Shown here piece after piece: positions 37,092 through 46,562 of a stretch of DNA of 49,503 nt (position 1 is the stretch's first letter; each line of letters begins with the position of its first letter). This DNA comes from a virus: positions 1 through 49,503 of IMG/VR virus record IMGVR_UViG_3300025086_000045. One strand, given 5' to 3'. Under the pieces are notes generated by a model. That model saw only the letters and a list, made by a program, of their open reading frames with translations, ran no database searches and was not told the origin of the DNA. The translations under genes and the position numbers were made by a program.

Positions 37092-37634
37092 ATGGCAAAT
37101 CATGTATTAAGTTTAGAAGTACCCCCTGTAGGAAATGCCTGTGTCATGAAAATTTTTGATACAAGTGTGTATTCTCCACAGGTTGCTATTTTTGAACCAA
37201 AACTTCAAATTACAGTTCCTGGGTATACCTATGCTGCAGAAGTTCATTTTCAACCTGAGTCATCTTGTAATCTAACAGGATGTGATTTAGGATTACAAAC
37301 AGAACACTGTGGTCAATCATACGTGAATTTACCAGATGGAATATATGTAATAAAATATGTAGTAGACCCAAGTCATGTGGTTTATGTAGAATATAATCAT
37401 TTAAGAATGACTCAAGCTATGGATCTATATCAAAAGATTTTATGTGACATAGATGTGGCAGATTGCGATCCACCTAAAGCCGTAAAAGATAAACTAAGGC
37501 ATCTTAGATTGATTAGAATGTATTTAGATGCAGCAAAAGCTAAAGTAGAAACATGTCATGATCAACAAGAGGGAATGACACTTTACAACTATGCTTTAAA
37601 GCTTCTTAAAAAATTAGATTGTAGACATTGTTAA
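37092..37634 (+). CDS. Conserved structural/connector protein
   Basis: A 180-residue protein with a beta-rich first half (HVLSLEVPPVGNACVMKIFD, SYVNLPDGIYVIKYVVDPSH) and a helical second half (RMTQAMDLYQKILCDIDVA, YNYALKLLKKLDCRHC). Eight or more Cys suggest disulfides or metal. Its place between the abundant structural protein and the large Cys-rich protein implies a virion part, perhaps a ring of the head-tail joint. Confidence 0.65.
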   Translation: MANHVLSLEVPPVGNACVMKIFDTSVYSPQVAIFEPKLQITVPGYTYAAEVHFQPESSCNLTGCDLGLQTEHCGQSYVNLPDGIYVIKYVVDPSHVVYVEYNHLRMTQAMDLYQKILCDIDVADCDPPKAVKDKLRHLRLIRMYLDAAKAKVETCHDQQEGMTLYNYALKLLKKLDCRHC

Positions 37635-37655
37635 ACCAAATTAAACCAACAAATT

Positions 37656-37811
37656 ATGGCAGCAGGAACAAAATGTAAAAGTTGTAATAGAACTTTAACT
37701 TGTGGATGTCAAAAAAGAAAAGCATCAGATGGTACTCAAGTTTGTTCATCTTGTGCAGCAGCTTATGAAGCTAAACTAAAACAAGGAAGATTAAATAAAT
37801 TTGTAAAATAA
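37656..37811 (+). CDS. Zinc-ribbon micropeptide (51 aa)
   Basis: ATG at 37656, TAA at 37809-37811. Cysteines form two CxxC knuckles, KCKSCNR and VCSSCAA, with an intermediate CGC; the C-terminus is a basic helix (YEAKLKQGRLNKFVK). It fills the gap between two structural genes with one base to the next ATG. A small zinc ribbon of this type could bind nucleic acid or be part of a virion protein contact. Confidence 0.7.
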   Translation: MAAGTKCKSCNRTLTCGCQKRKASDGTQVCSSCAAAYEAKLKQGRLNKFVK

Positions 37812-37812
37812 A

Positions 37813-40674
37813 ATGGCGGGTGTAGCATATTATAGATTAGTAGACTGTTGTAATGCTGATAATTTTACTTTAATAAATATTCCAGCATCACCAGGTATAG
37901 TACCTGATGGTATATATACGTTTACTACAGACATACCTAATGTTGGTGGAACTACGTTTGATATTGTAAGTGGTAATTGTTATAATTTAACATATGAATC
38001 CAGTGTATTTAACTCATATCCTTCTGTACCCTATGCAACATTGGTATTAGAGCAAGCAGGAACATTTGCGGATTGTACAGCTGCTACTACTTGTCCTGAT
38101 TGTAATACAGGTCAGTATTATATAAAAGCAGATCCCTGTTGCGGAGGTGATGCTATATTTTTAAGAGGAGAACCTTATATTGGAGGTGGTCAAGGTGGAG
38201 CAATGCCTTCATTTAGTATCACTGATTTTGATGGTATATATTTAGTTATAGCACCTAATGCACCTGGAAATCCAAACCGTTTAGTACGCAATGAATGTTA
38301 TACTTTTTCACATGGTGTAGTTGGAGATGGTCTTCCTGGTGCTCCTGCAGATATGGCGGCATATAATCTTTTATTATATCCACCTTTTGTTAGTGAACTT
38401 TATTTTATGCATCCTGATGATTGTACAGCTCTCAGTGTTAGTGGTGATGGTGTAAGATGTCCAGAATGCGATCCTATATGCTATTTACTTACTAATTGTG
38501 ATGGAGAAACAATCCAAACTACTATAGATGCTTTTTCTACTTTAGTTGGAAGTTATGTTGAATTACAAGGGTTACCAGGTTCGTGGTTTGTTCAAATAAA
38601 TGAAGGAGTTTGTACGGATCCTGTTTTAAGTTTAAAAATAACTAATACTAGTGCTGACCCTTGTCCTTGCAACTGTTATGAAGTAATCAGTGCACCAGGA
38701 TTAGTTACATATATTGATTGTAATGGAGTTCCTCAATCTACATATGCACCAGATAAATTTTGTGCACAGTCTCCTCCTCTAGTAAAAGAAGTTGAGAATG
38801 AACCTTCACCTGTTGTTGTTACAAGAGGTCTTTGTGAAGATGGAGAATGTCCAGATAGATGTTTTCAATTAATTAATTGTGATCCTACAAAATATCCAGA
38901 TCAGAATGCAATTATAACATCTACACTTCAAAGCTTATACCAATATATAAATCCAAGTTCTGTAGTTGAATTAGCAGGATATGAAGGATGCTGGACGGTA
39001 ATAGAAGCAACATGTTTATGCATATCCGTTGACATTAATGGGTCATTATATGAAGCAAACTATTCTGGAAGTACATACAACGATAATAAAGTATTTACTC
39101 TAGAAGTTTTAGGTGTTACTTACTATATTTGGGCAAATTTAACTGCTGGAAGTTGGGTAATTAGTCAATCAGTAGGTGCTGATACAGGGTCAACATTACT
39201 AGCTGAAATAAAAAGTGGAGTTCCAGATTGTCCTATAGCAGACTCTTCTGTTTGGCAAAATGGTCAATTACCTGATGGCGGTGCTGTAACTGCAGTAGCA
39301 ACAGTTGAATGTCCTGGTGAGCAGGCTTGTGATTGTCCTGTAGATGTAACTGTATTGCAAGATTATAGAACTTGTATAGAATGCATAGGACCTACAGCAT
39401 ATAAACTTACCAACTGTGATGGTGGAGAAGTCACATACAGTATTCAAGATTTATCTGAATATGTAGATAGCATTATAAAAGATGACTGTCATTGCTGGCT
39501 TGTAGAAGAAATTGATTATGAACCACCTAGTAATGCAACTATAAGTAATATTGTAGAATTTACAGATTGTGCTTCATGTTTAGCTACTTTTTATCAGTTA
39601 ACCATTTGTGATGTAACCTCAACACTACCACCAATAATTACACCTACAAATTTATCAGCTTACTTAAATCAAGTTGTTCAGTTAGAAGGATGTGATGGAT
39701 GTTATACGGTTACATTATATGCGGGAACAGGTCAACCTCCTAATCAACAACCTGTAGAAGTTACGTCTGCATTTGCAACATGTTTAGAATGCGAAACTGT
39801 AGTACCTAGATGTTCTACAGTATTTAATACAAGTACAGAAGATCAAGTATTTCAATACATTGATGTAAATGGAAATACTCAATCTACTGATACAATTTGT
39901 TCTGGACATTCTTCTTTAAGATATTGTGTACAAAAATGGATTGAACCAGCTAAAGCACCTAACAGTGGTATATTTAATTACTATGGGGATTGTAGTGTAT
40001 TTGATGTAATAGGTAGTCCTGATGGATGTGATTGTGTAAACATAAGTATTACAGCCACTGATGGAACAACTTTTAGTGGTCTTGCAGTATGGGATGGAAC
40101 AACTTACGATGGTAGAAACATTTTATCATTTGTACTGCCCACAGTTTCAGGAGATATTACATATTATATATGGTATGCTGCAGGAACTCAATCTTGGCAT
40201 ATAACTCAAAATGTTGGAGTTGTTAGTTTTAATGATATAGGTAATTTTACATCAACTAGTCAATGTCCAATATTTACAGATGCTGAATGGGTAAAACAGA
40301 TGTGGCCTGATCCTTTACAAGCAATAACTTTTTTACAGACTACGGAAAGCAGTAAGTGTGCAGTAAGAAAATATAAAATTGGAGAATGTATTCAATACTT
40401 TCCTAATGATAGAAAAGTAAAACCAGGATATAATACACCTATATGTTCTGCGCAAAAGTATGATAAGATTACATGTAACTTTGCAGAAATAGCTTACAAA
40501 GAAGCATTAGCATTAAGATATGGTATATCCAACTGTTGTCCAGAATTAGATGAGAAGTGGTTGATAAGTAAAGAACTAATAGAATTACAAGCATTATATG
40601 ATCCTCAATTTAAGTGTGCTCCAATTACAGATTGTTGCGATAATACTGGGTCTGATTGTTCTTGCAATTCTTAA
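37813..40674 (+). CDS. Large Cys-rich repeat protein, putative virion adhesin
   Basis: A 953-residue protein built of repeats. A unit of about 50-70 residues that starts Y/F-x-L-x-N/I-C-D occurs several times (CYLLTNCDGETI, CFQLINCDPTKY, AYKLTNCDGGEV, FYQLTICDVTST) and ends in a GC-W/Y-x-V phrase (GCWTVIE, GCYTVTL). A second module is present twice (VTYYIWANLTAGSWVISQS and ITYYIWYAAGTQSWHITQN). The last 120 residues are different and helical (ICSAQKYDKITCNFAEIAYK), perhaps the attachment to the particle. Cys-stabilised beta repeats of this kind are typical of surface fibres in phages of Bacteroidota. Confidence 0.7.
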   Translation: MAGVAYYRLVDCCNADNFTLINIPASPGIVPDGIYTFTTDIPNVGGTTFDIVSGNCYNLTYESSVFNSYPSVPYATLVLEQAGTFADCTAATTCPDCNTGQYYIKADPCCGGDAIFLRGEPYIGGGQGGAMPSFSITDFDGIYLVIAPNAPGNPNRLVRNECYTFSHGVVGDGLPGAPADMAAYNLLLYPPFVSELYFMHPDDCTALSVSGDGVRCPECDPICYLLTNCDGETIQTTIDAFSTLVGSYVELQGLPGSWFVQINEGVCTDPVLSLKITNTSADPCPCNCYEVISAPGLVTYIDCNGVPQSTYAPDKFCAQSPPLVKEVENEPSPVVVTRGLCEDGECPDRCFQLINCDPTKYPDQNAIITSTLQSLYQYINPSSVVELAGYEGCWTVIEATCLCISVDINGSLYEANYSGSTYNDNKVFTLEVLGVTYYIWANLTAGSWVISQSVGADTGSTLLAEIKSGVPDCPIADSSVWQNGQLPDGGAVTAVATVECPGEQACDCPVDVTVLQDYRTCIECIGPTAYKLTNCDGGEVTYSIQDLSEYVDSIIKDDCHCWLVEEIDYEPPSNATISNIVEFTDCASCLATFYQLTICDVTSTLPPIITPTNLSAYLNQVVQLEGCDGCYTVTLYAGTGQPPNQQPVEVTSAFATCLECETVVPRCSTVFNTSTEDQVFQYIDVNGNTQSTDTICSGHSSLRYCVQKWIEPAKAPNSGIFNYYGDCSVFDVIGSPDGCDCVNISITATDGTTFSGLAVWDGTTYDGRNILSFVLPTVSGDITYYIWYAAGTQSWHITQNVGVVSFNDIGNFTSTSQCPIFTDAEWVKQMWPDPLQAITFLQTTESSKCAVRKYKIGECIQYFPNDRKVKPGYNTPICSAQKYDKITCNFAEIAYKEALALRYGISNCCPELDEKWLISKELIELQALYDPQFKCAPITDCCDNTGSDCSCNS

Positions 40675-40678
40675 TAAT

Positions 40679-40694
40679 AATTTGTATATTATAA
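40679..40694 (+). promoter_or_regulatory. Late promoter box
   Basis: AATTTGTATATTATAA, 12 bases before the gene at 40707; one of the recurring boxes. Confidence 0.55.
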
Positions 40695-40706
40695 ATAACA
40701 AGAAAT

Positions 40707-42428
40707 ATGAAACCGTTAAATTTAGATAATAAGCCCTGTAGCCCTATCTCTTCAAACTGTGTAGTTTGGCAAGGACCTGATATTCCTTGTATTCATTTAT
40801 GCACGGGAGATAGTATTTCTGAGGTCATACATAAGTTGGCAACAGAGCTTTGTGAGGTATTAGAAACATTAAAAGTTTCTAATTATGATTTAACATGTTT
40901 TAGTACAATATCTTGTGGACCTCAAAACTTTCAAGAGTTAGTTCAGTTCATACTTGATCAACTATGTCTTTTAGAAGGTGGTACTCCATCTTCTTCAGGA
41001 GGAACTGTTGTTCCTATTGCTAGACCAGTTCAACCAATTGGCATGGCTGAACAGCTTGAGATAATTTCCAAACCTACATTTACAACAGCTCGTGCTAGTG
41101 AAACTTGTCCAGATTGTGTAGTTACTGTACCTGATGAATTTGTAGTAGGTACACAAAGAACAATGCAGTTAGTAGACTATGCTGTAACTATGGGAGAAAG
41201 AATTGCTGGGATTGTTACAGAAGTAAGTTTGCAAAAAGATCAAATTACTGATATAACTATTAGATTAACAGATTTAGAAAATGCACCAGCTCCTGTATTT
41301 CCTGCATTAACTGTTCAGGCAAACTGTGATATTGGTACAGTTCCTGCTGCAACAGATAGTGATGTTCAGATAATTCTACAACAATTTTTTAATGCCTTAT
41401 GGTGTGATTTTTATGCAGTAACAGGTACTACAACAGCATTAACAACTGCAATTAGTACACAGTCCATTGCAAATACAGATAATACATTAACTAATCCTGC
41501 TGCAGATTATCAAACAGAATATCCGACATGGGTAACAACGCCTACAACAGTAGCAAATACATTAACAAATATATGGTTGGCTATCTATGATATTTATACA
41601 AGCCTACCTCCTACAGCAGTAACTGTAGATACTACAAATACTGTAGAATTAGATATTACAGCAGGTTTACAAATATCAGCAAAAATTAAAGATACAGGTT
41701 GGGCTGATCTTAATGGATTTGACTTTTATTCTGGAACAGCTGTTAAACCTCAAGTAAGACGAGTAGGAAATGTATTACACTTTAGAGGATTTGTTTTTGT
41801 ACCACTTGATAATGGTGCAGGAGGTATTCACGGTCTTTCTAGTTATACAGATTATAATAATATACCAACGTGTATTCCTGGAACTGCAGGAGCAGGAGCA
41901 GTCTCAATCAGTACTGGTGGAGTAATTTCATTTAATGGTGGTATAAGTGCTATCCCTGCATCAATAACAGGAGATAATTTAGATGGGACTTATAGACTAC
42001 CTTATCCTGCTGTTTTAAGTAGACCTATGATTATTTCAGGAACAGTTGGTACATCTTTAACAGCAGCATCAAATCTTGGAATAACAGACGCAGGAGTATT
42101 GTATATTGCATCTTTAAGAGACCAAGAACAAACAGGTACTACTACAGGTGTTATAGGAGGTTCTCATTTAAGATTTATAACAAGTAATGTTAGATCAGGA
42201 GAAAGTGTTCCTAATTATATTAATTCTGCTACAGATATTCATAATTTTCCAGCAGCAGGTGTAAACAACCTTGTTGGAGAAACTGATTTCGGTGGAATAG
42301 ATTATACGTGGCCTTTTACATGCGATGCAGGAGACTCTGGTAATTTAGGAGGATTCTTTGTAAGTATAGATGGATTAACCGCGTTTTTAGATTGTAGCGC
42401 TGATATAACAGCAACTACATGTTATTAA
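40707..42428 (+). CDS. Head or tail fibre protein with Cys-rich N-terminal anchor
   Basis: A 573-residue protein. The N-terminus (CSPISSNCVVWQGPDIPCIH, then DSISEVIHKLATELCEVLET) is an anchor type common in fibres of Bacteroidota phages. A Pro/Ser/Thr linker, a coiled-coil part (GIVTEVSLQKDQITDITIRL) and a long beta-rich body follow, ending in a globular domain (GWADLNGFDFYSGTAVKPQV, VLHFRGFVFVP) that resembles receptor-binding heads. The next protein has a related anchor. Confidence 0.7.
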   Translation: MKPLNLDNKPCSPISSNCVVWQGPDIPCIHLCTGDSISEVIHKLATELCEVLETLKVSNYDLTCFSTISCGPQNFQELVQFILDQLCLLEGGTPSSSGGTVVPIARPVQPIGMAEQLEIISKPTFTTARASETCPDCVVTVPDEFVVGTQRTMQLVDYAVTMGERIAGIVTEVSLQKDQITDITIRLTDLENAPAPVFPALTVQANCDIGTVPAATDSDVQIILQQFFNALWCDFYAVTGTTTALTTAISTQSIANTDNTLTNPAADYQTEYPTWVTTPTTVANTLTNIWLAIYDIYTSLPPTAVTVDTTNTVELDITAGLQISAKIKDTGWADLNGFDFYSGTAVKPQVRRVGNVLHFRGFVFVPLDNGAGGIHGLSSYTDYNNIPTCIPGTAGAGAVSISTGGVISFNGGISAIPASITGDNLDGTYRLPYPAVLSRPMIISGTVGTSLTAASNLGITDAGVLYIASLRDQEQTGTTTGVIGGSHLRFITSNVRSGESVPNYINSATDIHNFPAAGVNNLVGETDFGGIDYTWPFTCDAGDSGNLGGFFVSIDGLTAFLDCSADITATTCY

Positions 42429-42442
42429 AAAGTAAAATTGTA

Positions 42443-42458
42443 AATTGTATATATATAA
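42443..42458 (+). promoter_or_regulatory. Late promoter box (variant)
   Basis: AATTGTATATATATAA, 17 bases before the gene at 42476. It differs from the consensus at the end of the core (TATATAT in place of TATATTA). Confidence 0.45.
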
Positions 42459-42475
42459 ATTAAATTAAAATAAAA

Positions 42476-44152
42476 ATGGCTTGTTCAAATTGTAATACCC
42501 CCAGTTGTGGATGTTCTGGAACTTATGTAGTTTCTCAGACTTGTCCACCAGCATGCTCTGAGGTTTTTAACTCATCATGCATTGTCTACACAGGTGTAGA
42601 TATAACGTGCATTAATTCTGTTACAGGATTAAGTAGTACAGTAGTTTCTAGAAATGATTATTTAGATACTGCTTTAACTAGCATTGTAAACTTTTTCTGC
42701 GCTAGAGTAAATGAATCATTGACTTCTACTGTAGTAGCATCAGGAGATGCATATATAGATGTTGCTTCTGCTGTTGTAGGTTCAGTTACTACGTACACTA
42801 TTACCTTAGATCCAACATCTTTACCATCTGCCTCAATTGTTACAGGTGGAGCTAATGCTGTTGTAACAGGTACAGGTGCTGCACTTGATCCTTATGTGGT
42901 AAATGCTAATGAAAGTGTAGTAGCTGTAGATGCAGCTTCTGCTTTAACTTTAGTTGTTGATCCATCAACACCAGGTCCGTATGAGACTACTTATACTATT
43001 GGTATTGATGCATCACTTTTACCAGATACGGTACTTCAAACTTCATTTGGGCACATTTCTATTACAGAAATTCCAAATACTCCAACAGCTGGAGATACAA
43101 CTTATACTTTAGAAGTTGATGAAGTTACTATAACTAGCATTGATCCTAAACTTGATGTTGTATTAACTAATGCTGGTGGTATCGCACCATTTGAAAGAAC
43201 ATTTACAGTAGATATTGATGATACTGAAATGGGTAACTTTATTATGGATACTGCTGGGGCTAACATTGTAGCTGCAGGTGGTATCACAGTAGCATATGAT
43301 GCAATTGCTCATCAAATTACTATTGGAGAAACAATTGGTGTTCCAGATCAATGGAAAATCATTAGTGATGGTGTAACTGATATTACTGCAGGTTCTGCAA
43401 CTGATAAGTTAAGAGTTGTTGCTGGTACTGGTGCTTCTGTAGGTTTAGCTTCAGGTCCTGGTGCTAATGAAGCAACTTTTACAATTACAAATACTGACTT
43501 AGGTTCGTCTCAATTAATCTTTGGAAGTGTAGACTGTAACAATGGTGGTCCTTCAGTAGGAACATGTTCTGCAGCTACAAATACAGATGCATTAACTTTA
43601 GTTGGTGGAGATGATATTACACTAGGTGTAGCAGGTAATACTATTACAATTAATAATGACATTGATAATGTATACTCTGATGTTATTGCTGACTCAGGTG
43701 GTTCACTTCAAGCAGCAACTACTACAGCTACTTTACAAGTTTTAGGTGGGACCGCTATTAGCACGGTTGGTGCAGCGGGACCAACTAATTCAATCACTAT
43801 TAATAATGATGGTGTAACTTCTGCTCTTGCTGGTGAAGGTATTGCAGTAAGTGGTGCAACAGGTGCTGTAACAATGTCAAATACAGGTGCAAAACATACT
43901 ACAGTAGATATTACGATTGCTGGTGGAGTTGTTACTGCCCCTGCAGCAGGTGCAATTAATGTAAGTGGTGCTGGTATATCATCAGCATATATGAACGTAC
44001 AGTTATATAGCAGCGCAGGAGCATTGGTAACACATGACTCAGCAGTATGGCAAATTACTGGAATGGGTGCTGCACCAGGACAATGCACAATTGCTAATAC
44101 CTCATTAGCAGATGGTACATATGTACTTTCTATAGTGGGTAATTTACTATAA
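42476..44152 (+). CDS. Beta-rich fibre protein with Cys-rich N-terminal anchor
   Basis: A 558-residue protein. It opens with a Cys cluster (CSNCNTPSCGCSG) and the anchor phrase CSEVFNSSCIVYTGVDITC, close to that of the gene before (CSPISSNCVVWQGPDIPC). The body is a Thr/Val/Ala/Gly-rich beta repeat of a fibre shaft (GSATDKLRVVAGTGASVGLA, GGDDITLGVAGNTITINND) and a C-terminal head (ISSAYMNVQLYSSAGALVTH, QITGMGAAPGQCTIAN). It is closed by a terminator. Confidence 0.7.
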   Translation: MACSNCNTPSCGCSGTYVVSQTCPPACSEVFNSSCIVYTGVDITCINSVTGLSSTVVSRNDYLDTALTSIVNFFCARVNESLTSTVVASGDAYIDVASAVVGSVTTYTITLDPTSLPSASIVTGGANAVVTGTGAALDPYVVNANESVVAVDAASALTLVVDPSTPGPYETTYTIGIDASLLPDTVLQTSFGHISITEIPNTPTAGDTTYTLEVDEVTITSIDPKLDVVLTNAGGIAPFERTFTVDIDDTEMGNFIMDTAGANIVAAGGITVAYDAIAHQITIGETIGVPDQWKIISDGVTDITAGSATDKLRVVAGTGASVGLASGPGANEATFTITNTDLGSSQLIFGSVDCNNGGPSVGTCSAATNTDALTLVGGDDITLGVAGNTITINNDIDNVYSDVIADSGGSLQAATTTATLQVLGGTAISTVGAAGPTNSITINNDGVTSALAGEGIAVSGATGAVTMSNTGAKHTTVDITIAGGVVTAPAAGAINVSGAGISSAYMNVQLYSSAGALVTHDSAVWQITGMGAAPGQCTIANTSLADGTYVLSIVGNLL

Positions 44153-44191
44153 TATTGTCGCAGTTTGTTGGTTTCTGTGGCTAACAACGGG

Positions 44192-44225
44192 AAAGCCCTC
44201 ACACTAGTGGGGGTTTTCTTTTTTC
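44192..44225 (+). terminator. Rho-independent terminator after the fibre gene
   Basis: AAAGCCCTCAC pairs with GTGGGGGTTTT (eleven pairs including G-U) around a 4-base loop and is followed by CTTTTTT. Confidence 0.85.
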
Positions 44226-44274
44226 AGTATATTTTATTAACTTGCTAATCTCATTAATTTTTAGTATATTATTT
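44221..44274 (+). promoter_or_regulatory. Two late promoter boxes in series
   Basis: TTTTCAGTATATTTTA at 44221-44236 and AATTTTTAGTATATTATTT at 44256-44274. The second ends only 7 bases before the ATG at 44282, so transcripts from it would have almost no leader; the first would give a leader of usual length. Confidence 0.6.
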
Positions 44275-44281
44275 AAGTAGT

Positions 44282-44863
44282 ATGGAACCATTTAACGCAC
44301 CCGACTTACAAGCTCCAAGATTTAGAACAGATACTTATGAAGTTTTAAATAAAGAGTTCTTTGACAGATTTAGAGAAAAATATCCAAGGTATAAAAACTT
44401 TAAGGATAAAGAATTAAGACCAATTATTAAGTCCTTTAATAAATTGGTTTATGAAACAGTGATTGATAATAGAAATGGCGTAGAGCTACCTGAATCACTA
44501 GGCTGGTTGTTTATTGGAACATGTCAAGCCAGTAAGAAAAAAAATATTGACTTTGCTAAATCTAGAAAATATGGTGTTAAGGTTTCTAATAAGAATTGGG
44601 ACAGTGATGGTAAACTGGCTAAGATTTTTTTTACAAATGGTGCTTTAAAACATAAATTTAAAAATAGAGAGTTTTGGGGATTTACAGCTTGTAGAGAATT
44701 TAAAAGAACTGTTGCTAAAACGTATCCTGAAAATTGGAATAATTATATAGTAGTTGATCCAAGACAAAAATTAAAATTAGCATACAATAAAAAGGTAGCT
44801 AATGAAATAAGATTAAAAAAGCAAGAACACGCTTTAAAAGATTATAATGAATTTGACTTATGA
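44282..44863 (+). CDS. Conserved crAss-like structural or assembly protein
   Basis: A 193-residue basic protein (NKEFFDRFREKYPRYKNFKD, KELRPIIKSFNKLVYETVID, then ESLGWLFIGTCQASKKKNID). The aromatic-basic style and the place before the ring and muzzle genes match a protein I associate with crAss-like genomes, without a proven role. The C-terminus is a charged helix. It overlaps the next gene as ATGA. Confidence 0.65.
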   Translation: MEPFNAPDLQAPRFRTDTYEVLNKEFFDRFREKYPRYKNFKDKELRPIIKSFNKLVYETVIDNRNGVELPESLGWLFIGTCQASKKKNIDFAKSRKYGVKVSNKNWDSDGKLAKIFFTNGALKHKFKNREFWGFTACREFKRTVAKTYPENWNNYIVVDPRQKLKLAYNKKVANEIRLKKQEHALKDYNEFDL

Positions 44864-45525
44864 GCACAACCGTTGGAGAATCAATATCAAGAGTAAGAAA
44901 TACACTTAAAGCTGTTAAGGAAGATCCTTTCTTGACGGATAGAACTATTTATTACTCCATCATTAAGTATGGGCAGTCTCTTATGAAAAGAGAAGATAAC
45001 CAACTTAGACTAATGAAGATAAGTAATATCTTTAGAACAATGCCTTATGTTGAGCTTATTGAAGTAGATAAAGTAGATGCTGCTTGTCACGGTGTATATT
45101 CAGGATGCTATTTTAAAAGAACAAAAGAAAAACTACCAGAAGTATTAACGGGTATACTAGGACCCATATTTAGAACTGTATCTTCAGTTGATGGTTCTAT
45201 AGAGTTATTTAGAACTGATCCTGGTACTTGGATTTCTATGACTAAAACTACTACTTTTAAATACAATAAAAGACAATACTTTTGGTTTCTTGATGGACAC
45301 TTGTACTTTCCAAACTTAGAATGGGATGCAGTTAAGATTGAGGCAATATTTGAAAATGATGTTGAGACTTGTGATTCTGATGAGTGTACTATACGTCAGG
45401 ATCAATCATTAAATATACCAGACTATTTATTTTCTGAAATAGAACAATATGTAGTTAAAGAATTAACCATGACTATGCAAGTTCCTACTGATGGTCCTGA
45501 TGATGGTCAAAATACACTTAGATAA
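44860..45525 (+). CDS. Ring/tail-stub protein
   Basis: A 221-residue protein with an N-terminal helical part (TIYYSIIKYGQSLMKREDNQ) and a beta sandwich (YVELIEVDKVDAACHGVYSG, MTKTTTFKYNKRQYFWFLDG, HLYFPNLEWDAVKIEAIFEN) with a helical end (YLFSEIEQYVVKELTMTMQV). This plan is that of crAss-like ring proteins stacked under the portal. It overlaps both neighbours (ATGA and TAATG). Confidence 0.7.
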   Translation: MSTTVGESISRVRNTLKAVKEDPFLTDRTIYYSIIKYGQSLMKREDNQLRLMKISNIFRTMPYVELIEVDKVDAACHGVYSGCYFKRTKEKLPEVLTGILGPIFRTVSSVDGSIELFRTDPGTWISMTKTTTFKYNKRQYFWFLDGHLYFPNLEWDAVKIEAIFENDVETCDSDECTIRQDQSLNIPDYLFSEIEQYVVKELTMTMQVPTDGPDDGQNTLR

Positions 45526-46562
45526 TGGATTATAACTATACATTAAAATATAGAACCTTTGATCAACTTTTAGAAGATGTAACTATAGATTTAAGTTCAT
45601 TAGCTCTAGAAAATATGATTGAGCCTCAACAGCTTATTAAGCTCGCTAAGAAGCTTAATTACGATTTAGGTCTTAGGATCAATCAGCAAAAAGAAATCAT
45701 CTTAGATGTCTGCCATGGTAAAGTAAAGTTACCAGATGACTTTTATACTTTTAACTATGCATTAATTTGCGGAGACTACGAAAGAAAAATTGGATATGAT
45801 GGTATAGCAAGTGGAACTCATATGGTAGAAATGCCTATTACTACAGGCACCCTTCCTGTAACATATAGTGACTTTCCAAAAGATGTCCCAGATCCTTGTA
45901 ATGTAAGCACACCAACACCATGTTGTGATGATAAAGGCAACTTGGGTACTTGTCTTGTAAATGATCCTTCACAACCTTATGGTGATGCTTTGACTAAACC
46001 TAGAGTTTTTATGAACTGTAAAGGTGAATCTTATGAATTAATTCAAGTAATTAATGCTTCAGAAACTTTAGTGTATAAGCAACTGCTTCCATTAAAGATG
46101 AAGGCTAGTCAGAATATTGATTGTGAGTGTCCTAATTTATATCATAATACTGAAAATGAAGGTTGGATTAAACACGGATTTCTTTTTACAAATTTTAAAA
46201 CAGGTAGGGTATATTTAAACTATCAAGGTCAGATGGAAGATCACGATGGTAATTTACTAGTTCCTGATCATGATCTTATAAATGAATATTATGAATATGC
46301 ATTTAAATCTAGAATCCTTGAAAATTTATATATTAACGGTGAGGATGTTGCTCAGAGGATGCAACTTGTTGAGCAAAGGTTAAGGGGTGCTAGAAACAAT
46401 GCATTAAGCGTAGTTAATACACCTAACTTTAGAGAATTAAAAGAAATAACAAATGCTAATAGAAAAGCAATGTATGCTAGATATTACAATATGTTTAGTT
46501 CACACTCTCCAAATTTATTTACTAACAGACGTGTAAGACATAATATTCACAGTAATGGCTAA
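45525..46562 (+). CDS. Ring/tail-stub protein next to the muzzle gene
   Basis: A 345-residue protein: helical N-terminus (TFDQLLEDVTIDLSSLALEN, PQQLIKLAKKLNYDLGLRIN), a beta part (IILDVCHGKVKLPDDFYTFN, YALICGDYERK), a Cys-rich insert (DPCNVSTPTPCCDDKG), and a C-terminal helical part (DHDLINEYYEYAFKSRILEN). It fits the ring protein that contacts the muzzle in crAss-like tails. It overlaps the muzzle start by 8 bases. Confidence 0.75.
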   Translation: MDYNYTLKYRTFDQLLEDVTIDLSSLALENMIEPQQLIKLAKKLNYDLGLRINQQKEIILDVCHGKVKLPDDFYTFNYALICGDYERKIGYDGIASGTHMVEMPITTGTLPVTYSDFPKDVPDPCNVSTPTPCCDDKGNLGTCLVNDPSQPYGDALTKPRVFMNCKGESYELIQVINASETLVYKQLLPLKMKASQNIDCECPNLYHNTENEGWIKHGFLFTNFKTGRVYLNYQGQMEDHDGNLLVPDHDLINEYYEYAFKSRILENLYINGEDVAQRMQLVEQRLRGARNNALSVVNTPNFRELKEITNANRKAMYARYYNMFSSHSPNLFTNRRVRHNIHSNG

